Source: Lutjanus erythropterus
Lineage: Eukaryota > Chordata > Actinopteri > Lutjaniformes > Lutjanidae
Length of the DNA stretch: 64,000 nucleotides
NCBI GenBank assembly: GCA_020091685.1
Contig: CM034594.1
Span: forward strand, 33,848,433 to 33,912,432
Reading direction: 5' to 3'
The notes beneath the pieces were generated by a model. That model saw only the letters and a list, made by a program, of their open reading frames with translations, did not search any database and was not told the DNA's origin. This document shows positions 49,101 to 61,100 of this stretch, piece after piece (within the stretch, counting starts at the first letter, position 1; each line of letters begins with the position of its first letter). The position numbers and the translations under genes were made by a program.

Positions 49101-52100
49101 ATTCTCTATTTGCTGTTCTTCACTTGAAATTGCTTTTCATCTTTCGTTGTCTTTTTCTGTGTTTCCTGTGCGCCAAAATCACCAAGTGAAATTTCTCATA
49201 TATGTAAACCTACCTGGTTCTGATTCTGGTCTTGCTGCAAAATTAGTTTCATTTTTGCTGTACAATGAATGTAGCACATGTAAAAAGAAAGTAGTTCCTG
49301 CATGAAACTGCTCACAACAAGGTCTGTGGATTATTTTGAGCAAATGGGTCATAATTTTAAGATAGAGACACTGGTTTTGAATTTTTCAAATGTATTTTTT
49401 GGTGCTTTAAGCATCATTATATTAGAGAGAACTCAGACATCTCTGTGGTTGATATCTTCAAAACTCTGCAACTCACTCCAGAAAAATCTAGATGGATAAA
49501 TAGCACTGCAGGCCAGGGGAGAAATATGTCTTTGAACCGTCCCTTCAAGTTACAAAATGTGTAGAAATCTGAGCTATAAAATACGCTGGCACCAAGAGAC
49601 ATAAGGAAAAGTTAATTAAGGAGACAAATTGCTGCCCTGATACACCAAGGCACTGATGCAACAAAACAGCATCTGGACAGATGTGAACCCATGACCAGTT
49701 TAGTGTCTTTAGTGATTTGGCGGTGTCTGTTTTCCAGACATCTGACCACAACATGTGAGATTCTCACGCTTGCATGAAGCAGACAGATTTTCTTTCCCTC
49801 AGATGCAGCATGTGGTCTCGAGATCATCTGGCTGAACGCTGGCATGCTGTTATCTACGACTAGTAACCCTGTCACGGAGTAGAAACCATCTCTGGTCGCA
49901 CACTTTATGTTCCCAGAGATTATTTCATCAGGCCTCAACGTTCCTGCTTCTAATGATTATTAATACTCCTCACACCTGACCTCACTCCCACATATCCACG
50001 TGTGGAATAATAAGATACAGGGATACAACGAAAGAATGTGAACCCTCTGCTTCACTTGTCTTCTCACTGTCAGCTGCTCACGGCAGGATGATACTGACAG
50101 GTCTGGAGACTTTGTTTACAGTGTACCCAGATAAAATCTGCACATAATGAGTCTCACACTGTAAATGGCACATGGACAAAATTCTCTGGACATCCCCTCA
50201 AGCTTGCGCATGCAGACGGTATGTGAGAAAGCCTTCAGGTCAGGAAGGTTAAGGGTTTAATCTGCGGTTGGATGCTAACAATTTTCACTGGCAGACATCT
50301 GCATGGTGCAACTCACTGGATATGACCTGACATTGATGTTCTGGCCATAATTTCACTTTCATCCGCAGTTCAACTTTATACAACAATAATGTGAAGTGAT
50401 TTCTCCTGAATAAAAACTGAAAAACATATGGCCAACCGATCCTCCTCCTTTTACCTCATGCAGCTGGACTAAATGTCAATTGCGAAACAATGCATTTATA
50501 GTTTGCAAGGAATCTGACGGGTGTAGACTTTATTTCACATTCAGGAGGTACTGTTTGATGTTTTTTCTTATTTAAAGAATTGCAAGGTAAAAAAAATGAA
50601 GGAGGCTGCATAGCAGGCGGTGAGTGCAGAAACAAAAGCTAAACACACAGGTCATCTCTCCAGACTATTCTGAATCATCTATAAATTAATCCAGAGTTTG
50701 AGGAATGTATCTCCTTCTTCACAAAACCCAAATCATAAATACATTTTGAACTTCATTTATCAAACTTATTTGATGCCAAAGTGGTGTTTCAGAGTGAATA
50801 TAACTACTTCTGCAAAATGCATCCTGTGGACCAACTGTGGACCTTTTTACAAATATTGGGAATGTCCTACTGTTAAAATCTTCTGGGAACAAATAACAAA
50901 ATATCTGTCAGAAGCATGTGACTTAGACATTAACTGCCCTCCACAATGTATGGTGTTGAATAATGAATCAGGGCAGGATTTTAACCCTACTCAAACACAG
51001 CTGTGGCTATTGGCATGTACTGTTGCTAGAAAGACGTTGGTGATCAGGCAGCAACCACCACAGACTCTGTCTATTCCTCAGTGGACTCACTCTTTAAAAC
51101 TCTTTTTGACCCAAAAAGACGCCATTTGCACCATGTTTTTAGCCTAAATGTCAGCTGTAGCCTCTGAGACTGGAAATGCGTGCACATGCCTGAAGCGGGT
51201 AGACAGGCTCTCACTCAAGCTGCAGCAAAGAAATGATGTTCCTCTTCTATGTCGAAGTCCTTTGTTGAAAGTTTGCAAAGTCAACTGTGTGTGTAGCAAG
51301 TCACTATTTCTGAGCAGATCTCTCTCTATTGTCTGAGTCGCTTCCAGGTAGCATGTAATAACAGGTGTGAAGGTATTGCGAGATCTCGTATATATTTCAT
51401 AAACATGGTGTAAATGGCGTCTCTTTGGGCCAAATTTTAGTGTTGCAGCTTATGGACACTTGGATCACACCACACGAGCAGTATGGAGACATTTTGTGGG
51501 TTTTTTGTGTTATTTTTTTTATATTTTAAAAAAAGGGGTGAGTAGATATTTCATTTTTGGGTGAACTATCGCTTTAATGGAGAAATTCTCTGTGGAGCTT
51601 TTGGTTGCTGGGATGAACAGGGCAGGCCAAGGTGTGCTGGAGGCCGGGAAGGAAGCACTCACTGCGTGACTAACATGATATAAATCCTTAGTTTCAGTCT
51701 GTTTTTTTATTTACTATGCAATGCATTGTTATGAAATATCCTGAATGTATAATGGAATTTTGAGAAAGACCCATGAGGAAGGGGTAGGTCGGGGCAATCA
51801 AAGTGCAGATGTAGCTTTTGTGTAACTGCACTACATCCTGAACTGTCTTAGTCGTATTCGTATGGCCATGGTGATGACTTTAGGCAATGATGCTTCTACT
51901 CAAGCTTGTTTTTGAGTTTTTCTGCCCGTAGAGGCCAAAAAATGAGTGAGCGCAGCTTTAAACTCAAAAATTTGAGTTGATAAGTAATTTTTGAAATTGT
52001 TATTAATAATGTTTTATTATTTTAATAAAACAAGATAAAACGCCCTTTAGCCTCTGAGTGAAGTCCTTTGCATGTCTCACTAAATTACTTGCTTTTAACC

Positions 52101-55100
52101 TTAAAGGTACTAAAATAAATAAATAAATTCTCTCACATACACAAAACTGAACTGAATGATTGACTGGCATCGTGTTGATAGATGAGGTCATTAAGGTAGG
52201 CTTGGGTTGTGGTGGTTGTTGGCTGTTTGTTGACATTAGTGGACTCCTTTTTTAAGCTAAAGTTAGTGTTGTTGGCGCTGTAGGTGAGCTGAAGTGAGGA
52301 GAGGCACTCCCCGAAAAAACATCAACAGTCTTTTACATTTTTAACTCAGTCCACGAGCTTCTATAGGCAGCCAAGTAAGTTGGGGAAGGCCTCATTTTTT
52401 AAGTTATGCTACAATTCCCTCAAATATTGGCAATACAAAGCGATTAATATATTAAATTGCATCACAAATGTACCAAATGTAGCATGACCACGCAATATAT
52501 GGATGTGTATAATTCCTGTTTGAGTCTGGGTCAGTGTATGTGTGTCTTACCAAGTCCTTGATGCTGCCCAGCACCGCTGTGGTGAGGATGCCCGTGAAGA
52601 AGGCCACGAGGTTCAGGCCCGCCAGGGTCCAAATTAAAACGTACAGAGTAAAAACTTCCTCACAGCTTCGTACTCCAACAAACTCATAGTAGTTGCTGAG
52701 GTAGCCTCCACTGCAGAACAAAACAACAGCTCTGTTTACTGTGTGTGACTATTAATTAATTAATAACAGTATGTTTCAGCAGGTAATGGGTGTGAGTTTG
52801 TTTAAAATATGATAACGTAAAAATACACTAAGATATTATTGCAGAATAATGACACATTTTCTCACTTGGCGCAGTCGTACAGGTCGCAGCAGTAGCAGGT
52901 TCCACTTCGTACTGTCATGTTACAAGACTCCTTTGGATTCCAACACGGCACCTGAAAAAAGAAACAAATTCAAAATGTAATCACACAAATACTTGAAAGC
53001 TGGAACCGACCGTGCTTGCCTTAATTGTAATTTCATTGTGATAACTTGTCTGAACCAGACTCAGGACAATATTTTCCTTGTTCTTTACATCAGTTCATCA
53101 TTTTTACTCACAGAGGTGTAGAAATTCTCATAGACGTAGCCGCTGCCGCTGCTGTAATACTGGCACCTGCCTGCTTTCAGTGGACGCATGTCCTGGCAAC
53201 AGTTAATATATGACGAAATATTATCCACGGGGTTTCTTATAAAAAATAACACAGATCAGTCTTTATTAAGAACAAAAACAAACAATAAAATAACAAAATA
53301 ATCTGATATTTATTACAGATGTTAGTCCAGATGGCTGTGTGTACCTTAAAACACATTTGAAGTGAGTAAACAGTGTTGGTGTTTGCAGTTGCAAACGCCA
53401 ATGCTGTCACCTGATCAATGGCTCTGACTGACTCTTAATTTTGACAACAAACACCACATGTTGTTTAAAATACTAATTTTATGTGTAATAGTAGTATTTA
53501 ACGCTAGATATATCAGTCTTCTGTTGTGCAATAAAGTAAAAGCAGATTTTTGTGGCTGATATTAATAATAAAAGTTACATATGACTTATCAAATGAACAG
53601 ATGTAAAGTGCTTTATAAGGCAGATTAAAGAACAGAGGATCATGTGACAGTAAGGGATCTCTTCTATTTTGACTTCAAGAACCCACTTTATTTCTTCAGC
53701 TCTGAGCGTGGTCTGCAGTCTATAGGTCAACCTTCAGGTGACCTGACAGGATGTTAGTGTGTCCTCCTGTACACTCTTTGAAGTCTCTGGGAAACTGTTT
53801 GACTTTTTGTCTCCACCTCCTGCAGATCTCGTCCTCTCTCCAGGCGAGGCGTAGCTCAGCTCGAATGAACCTAATGTTGGCGCACATGAAGCCACACTGA
53901 TTTTATTTTGAAATGTACAGGGTTTACATTGTTTTTACCTCTGTAGGTAACTGACAGTGTGTTGAGTTGTGCACGTGGCTTTCCTGTATGTAGTTTTATT
54001 CGGACCAACGATGCTGATCTTCACTTACGAAGTCAAGCTAAACTTTTCCCATCTATTGTTTGGTGAAATAAAACACAGCACAGGTGAAAATATCCACTTT
54101 TTGTGCTGATTAATCATTGCTCTTTTTTCCAGTGTTGTGTTGTTGTCCAGTTCAGAGATTGAAGTCTTGAAGTCTGAGACTCCTCATCACAGGTTGCATA
54201 ATATCTACCAGTGGAGAGCAGCTGAACTAAAAGGTGATTTATTTTCATTGTGTTACTCAAATAACCTTTAGAGGCTTAAGGAGATGACGTGATCCAATGA
54301 TTTATAAGACATAAAGATACTTTTTTTCTGTTGTCCTATCCTGTTACTAATATCGTCATTTATCCCCCGCAATCCCTTTTGGGGGGTCCTGACCCACAGG
54401 TGTAGCTGATGATGTTATTGTCTGTATTCCCTCTTTGCATCATGGGATTTCCTGAAGGAGTTTATCTTAATAAATTTCTTCCAATGTTTCTTTAAGACTT
54501 AAACTATACGGTACATATGAATATCATGAATATAAATGTTATATCTTATAAAAAGTGAATTCAGACATGTGGAAAAGAGGATATAAAATCTTTATATGGG
54601 TTTGAATAAGTGTTGTGCTTTAACCTCTTGAACTTCATAATCTACTACACAGTAACTACAGAGAATTTATTCTTGAAGGGAGGCTTCTACTCATATCTCT
54701 TCTATAAATTTAAACTACAGCAGTGTTATAATTAAACATTATATCATCTAATGATTCAAAGGAGAGCACTGGTGCCATTTATGGTTACAATAAATCACAG
54801 TCTAGTTTACATTTGCTTGATCATTTTGGTACGCTACACTGCCTGCAATTCTATTTATAACTTTGTTTTCATTATAAAAAAGAACCACACACGGAGTTCT
54901 GATAATACTTTGAAACTTTTACACCCTTGTCAGTTGACAGTTGTGTAGGAGAAGACCTCAGATCAGCAATAAAAGGCAAAAAGACTCACACCGTCACACC
55001 GTCCTCTGCCTACACTATCACACGTTATTAAATCTTTGATTGCAAGTGCAGAAGACAGTGTGCAAGAATCTTTTCTATTTAAGTAAGTTCACAGTTAAGT

Positions 55101-58100
55101 TAAGTAAGTATTTAAGTTTTACAGTATTTTGACGATTTCAACAAATCAGAGTTTGAATAAGAAGAGAGGCCACGTCATATTAAAATGGTAAATGGATACA
55201 GTTATATAGGTTTTTGATGCTAATTCACCCACACAGCGAAGCTTCCACACCTGACAGGCAGGGACAGTTAAAGGATAAGTGGCTTCAGATAATGAAGGAA
55301 TAAAGGTCATAATTGACCTTGATTGCAGTTGGATGTATCCTGTCAACAATTTTACAGATGTCATTTTTTATAATGGTCTATGAGGGAAGATGTTTTTTGG
55401 GCCTCAAGGGAAGCTTGAGCAGCCACTGAGAAAACGTGGAAGCAAAACTAAGCAGCAATGCCCTTTCTAGGTTCATTTAATACATTTCTTGACTTGGCAC
55501 CGTGACTTCCTGGAGTTTCCACTGGTTGCCCGGCAACCGCAAGGTGACTACAAAATAAAGTCAGGCTAGTGTTCACAAAAATGGGAGGAAAGTCAAACAA
55601 GTGTAAGATGAGATTTATTTTGAGGATATATTCGGCAGATTCTCTTATTTTTCACTGTTCATTATTTTGTGTCCACATAATTTGATTAATGGTAATTACA
55701 GTTTTATTCTGCTGTTAATGTTTAATCTGGACCTATATAATGTGGCGCACCTTATGTGCAGGTGATATGAGTTGTGATCAAGATTGGCGAGTGATATGTT
55801 AGATGTGAAATGTCACTTTGGTTGTCAGTATTGAGTTGTCCTACGTTCGTGCGGACATTAAAGTGGATCGAGTGAAAACAGTCGAAGCTCTCCTCGTGCT
55901 CTTCTTCACCCACAGCCCTTCTAAAGTTTAATTAAGTAATACACAAGTACCGTGTATTACACAAGTAAAAGATGAAATGAGTTCTCTGAGTCTCTCCATG
56001 GTAGGTGTCAGGAGCAGCGGGCAGCTGCTGTGCAGCGCCAGTGGATCAGCTCCAGTTCTAAGCCAGCACCTTGGTCCAGGTCACTGACAGCAGAAATGTA
56101 TCTCACGTGTTTTTGATGCGCCCAGAGGGAACCCACACAGACATGAGGAGAACATGCGGAGGTGACAGCACAACCACTGAGCTGCCGTGCCACCTTTAAT
56201 AAAACTTTATGCTGTACTACAACTTAATTGTACTTAATAATGAGAAAAGCAAGACTCAAGTGACAGAGGCCGTAACACTGGTACACCCCCTCTACAGTAT
56301 GAATGAGATGTCAATAGATGGTTATTTCTTTCTGAATAAAGGAGTCTTCCACTGTTCAGATCTAAAATTGATTTATCCATCTTTGTTTTAGAGGTTGGAC
56401 ACAGGAATGTAACTTCGCTGTTTTGACCTGTTAAATGTCCAACATCAATCACATTCACTAACCGTGTCCGAAGTCATCCAGCCGGAGTCAACTGGACTCC
56501 TCTCAGCACTTCTTCACTGATGGTAAATCTCAGTCCAGTTGTTTTCTCACTTTATAGTTTCACAGCTAGCAATTTACTTTTTTTAAAAGAGCAAAAACAA
56601 AGCTGGGGAGTGCTATAAAGACTGAGCTATAATTTGTGGGAACTCTTTTCATGGACAGAAATTGTGTCAACATTGCCAAGGGGGTGATGTTGGCGCACAC
56701 TGCGGGCCAGGTGGATCAACGTCACCCAGCACAGTGGTTTATTATTGCTTCACGGTCTCCTGTTACTGCTCTGTTTCATCACCGCACCGTCCAATCGGGT
56801 CTAGTGTTACAGTGTCCACATGCAAGTGCAGGTATCTCACCATGTTTAAGACAATACAGACGCCATCGATCACCAGGCACAGAAAAGAGGTGATGATCCC
56901 GAAACTGAGGAACACGATCGCAGCTGTCAGCTGGAGGAGGAATGCAAAAAAAAAAAAAAAAACATAAATGAGAGAATTTCCACATAAAATCTGGAGGAAA
57001 AAAATGATAAACAACCAGCGTTATTTGATTGGAATGAGTTTGACAAGAATGCAGATAATGGCAGAGAAAATTTTGTTTTTCTTTTCACCAGCTGCATCCC
57101 TCTCACATTTCTGAGCACTGCAGTGACTGTGACACTGATTCATGTGTTATAGGTGTGAAGCTGTTTGGTTTGTTCACAAGGCAGTTTGCTCAGAAAACAC
57201 AGTTCTACAGGGATTTTTTTTTTAGCATTTATTAACTCTTTAATTGAAGCTGATTTTTTAAAGTGAGTGGGATAATTTACAGTAAGGATGTCTGTATTGC
57301 AAAATGAACCCTGTCAGGGTGATTTCAGTCAGTATCTATAATTATCAATAGCTTTAAATTGCCTATTTTTTAGGTGAAAATGATAAATAGAACCACTTAA
57401 TTAATTTTAACATGTAAATAAATTTAAATAATTAAGGATAAGTTAATGATTTTAACTTGATACACGTTAAATACTGGAGAGATGACCTGTTCAGTTTCCT
57501 CATTTTTTCACTCGGAACTGTTTCTGTTGTTGTGTCAGATGCTGATGGTGCAACAGAACAACACATTTGTTAAACGACTGACTGTTTGTGTGTCACTTGT
57601 ATCATGCTCCATTATCAGTGGATGTGTGTTTATGCACCAGGGTGTATTTGTGTTGTGCTCTCATGGCATTTGCTTTTAAATCATTTGAATTGAAGATTTT
57701 ATTTTACATCGTTATCTATACTGATGGTATGATGGTTATTTGGGAAAGCTAATATAATGTGATGGAAAAATATTCTTTCTACCCGAAGTTGCTGGTGAAT
57801 ATTTGGGGAAAAATATAGTCCAAAGCGTAACGCAGGAGTACTACTTTTGTGAACCGCAGAACACATCAAGAACCATGAAGGCAACATCACTGCAATGCAC
57901 CCATTTAAAGGGGTGGGGTTCAGTTCACAAAACTTACTTATGTTAAAAATCAAACTAAAAAGAGAGAGACAGAGATGGATACTCAGTATGAAGTTGAGGA
58001 AATATATTTAATAACTTATTAGATGCCAATTTTGAATCAAATTTATCCTTTGAAGGCACAACCATTGCATTGCCAGTGAATATTAGGTTAGAAAATACAT

Positions 58101-61100
58101 CATTTGCCAGATTTAACATGAATTCTGCTATAAACCATGACCTCTTCTGGTCTTCTATCCAAATACAGATACAGAGACAGATTTTTTTTGTTGGTTGAAC
58201 AGACACAGATAATGACATCTCTGTGCACTTCTAATACTGTTATTGCTTTATTGCCCAAGCCTAGTTTTTTTTGTAAACGTCATTGTGTACATATCATATC
58301 TTTGATAACAGTTGTATTTTATGTGGAAAAAACAGAATAAAACAATATTTAAATGTGTATAAATGAGAGTAAATAATAGTTTTTCCAGCAGCTGCAGGTT
58401 GTCTGTGGTCTGCACTGAAGAAAGAGGTCAGACACATGGAGACTGCTGCAGGTTACACTGAAAGAATTTCTCAAGGCCTGTTATCAGCCTCAGAACAGAT
58501 ATAAGATAGTCTTGTTTGTTTAAACTGAGATTCTTCAAGACCAAAATATTATTCCTGTCTACCTGAGAGTGGATGAAGCAAGGTAATTGTGTCAGCACTC
58601 TGTTACTTACAGCTGCTGACTGTGCAGCGTATCTGTCCTTCATTCCTGCTCTTCATTAATCACAATTCTCAATTTACCACATCCTGGAGCAAAGTCAGCA
58701 CCGGAATAAATCCCTCTTTCAATGTTATCATCATCATTCCTCTTTTTCATGATCATTTGAACTTTTACATGATCACAAAACTTACCTTAATGATGAAATG
58801 TATAAAAACATTATTCCAAATCCAAGCACAACCAGCTTTATTCAAGAACTCCAGCTATGGAAGTGTTGTCCGCAAATGCTCTTATGTCCCTTGTGAAGAG
58901 GATTATTTGCTGTTTTTAAACATTTTGACATAAAGTGAGATTGTTTTTTTCAACTGCATCCTGAAATAATGGCCCCTGAGTATGAACTGCACCCTCAGAA
59001 ATAAATATTTTATCTGTTTTATATCTCTTCCATTCCTACTAATCGCTGTTTGAGCTTCAATGATTTCATGATAATCTGTTGGATGTTAATATTTGCTGCG
59101 TGAAAGCAGAAATGTTTGGCCCGATGGAGGTGTGAGGGTGGGGGTGGGGTCACAGAGATCATGACAGGAATCGTCCACTAGGGTCCATGAACAGCCAAAC
59201 CAAATCAATCACAAAAATCACAAAATTTTCACTTCACTTTTACTGAAAACAATCAGGAAAAAGTAGTGATGATGTGGACAATGCATTATTTATTATGCTG
59301 TGACACATTTTGCGTTCAAATTCAAAGAATTGCAGCAACTGCTATTTAGATATTGCACCAGGCCATATTAAAAGTTATGTTTTTGTCATTACTGACTCCC
59401 TAAAAGTCTGAACTTCCAGTTAAAATCAATCAACTACACACAGCTGATCTCTTTTAACTAATTACACTACCAGACTAATGAAACCAATCAAACTAATTGC
59501 CCCACCTTCAAACAGCAACTGTCCAATCATAGCTTAGCAACCGTAACTAGAGCTGTTCAGCTGTTGACGCGGTGCGCAGAGAGGAAAGGAGAGGAGCGAT
59601 ACTGTGCGTTTCATTAGTCTGGACGGTGACGTTTTTTGTTGTAGTTTCTCAACATGTGATTACAGATTAAACTCTGTCTTCATTTGCTCTAACATAAACT
59701 GCAAATATTAGGATATCTGGCTAATTTACACTGGCTTACTAACATAGTAACTTATGCTTAACTTAGTTTAGTTCTTTTCCCAAACGTCTTACGCGTCTGG
59801 CTGGGTGATCGTCTCAAGGTCCACTGCACTAATTGCGTCCCTGTGCTTCCTTTTACTGAGTGGGAATTTACATTTGAAAAACCCAATAAAGAACAGAGAT
59901 ATATTTGCCCTTTAAGAAGGTGAACACTCATGTAAATATGTATATTGCATTTTATACTACAATTCATTTTTTGATTTTGGATCTGTTTTCACTTTGGCAT
60001 TAACAAATCTTTTCTGTTGATCAGTGTAAAAAAAACAAAACACATCACATCAAATCATAAAAACTTCCAAGGGGGTGAATACTTTCTATAAGCACTGTGA
60101 GGTTCAACGTTAATGTTGTTTTTCACGTGTTTGGTCAGACAAGTGGGTAACAAAGTCAATTCTTGCCCTTGTATATATTGATTGATTATCGGTCATTATC
60201 AAATAATAACAAAGACTAAAGTTGATTGTCATGCTATTCTAGTGCTACAACATCTATAAATTGCAAGAAAAATTGTGAAAATTGTCCTTCCCAGTTTTTT
60301 TAAGGTCCAAGGTGACATTTTTAAATGTCTTGTTTCGTCAGTTTAAAATCCAAAGATATTCTGTTTAATATCCCAATAAACAAAGAAAAGCATAAAATCT
60401 CCACATTTGATAGGCTGAAAATAACATTCTGCAATATTTGCAATAGAAATTACTGTAAAAATTAATCCACTATCAAAATATTTTAAAAGTTTAATTCTTT
60501 CTTACTGTTTGCCTGGTCAGACAAGTGAGTTACCTGATTCACTTGCAGACAGTCTTTGTTGTTGAACCCTGCATGGTTACTACTCTGGAGTCTAGACTAA
60601 TGACAGGCAGACAACCGTGGACGCCACCACTGCTGAGGTAAGATGACTACAGCTACACATGGAGTCACGTGGAAAAGATTATAATATACTACTAGACCCA
60701 CAAATATTTGAACCAGACATGACATCTGATACTTACAGCTAATCAGTAATAGTTAATTAACTTTTAGATTGTTAAATAAGCCCACATTTTCAAATAACAC
60801 GATTATAGGAGGCATGCACATCTACCTCAGCAACAACATGCAATCTTTATTAAATAAATCAAATTACCTCATTTTCTGTTCTCATAAACAACAGTACAAT
60901 AGTGATTTCTACAAAGGCTGAAATAACACTGGGATACGTTGATTCATCTAGAGCTGTTGTTAGAGGTGGAATGAGCGTCGAAGGATTTGACAGTAGATTA
61001 GCATCGAGCACTGTTTTTACATTTATTTCTACTGCAGTGGTTGACTGTAGCAGCAGTGTGTTAAAGAAAAAGGTCACAAACACACAGATACTCTCTATAT

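Larger units (their letters stand above)
45328..52550 (-). other. tmem255b: TMEM255-like intron with LINE and nested MITE
   Basis: A 7.2 kb intron. It holds an unassigned minus-strand open fragment at 46977-47162, a split MITE at 47175-47800, a LINE fragment at 50698-51147 and a repeat end at 51530-51577. 45.4-46.9 kb and 47.9-50.6 kb show nothing I can name. Confidence 0.5.

Noticed and set aside
60859..61083. Minus-strand frame with a donor-like end, possible extra TMEM255 exon
   Set aside because: The peptide does not resemble any TMEM255 region, and the two homologous exons on either side (63332 and 56841) join directly in phase and match the human protein without it.
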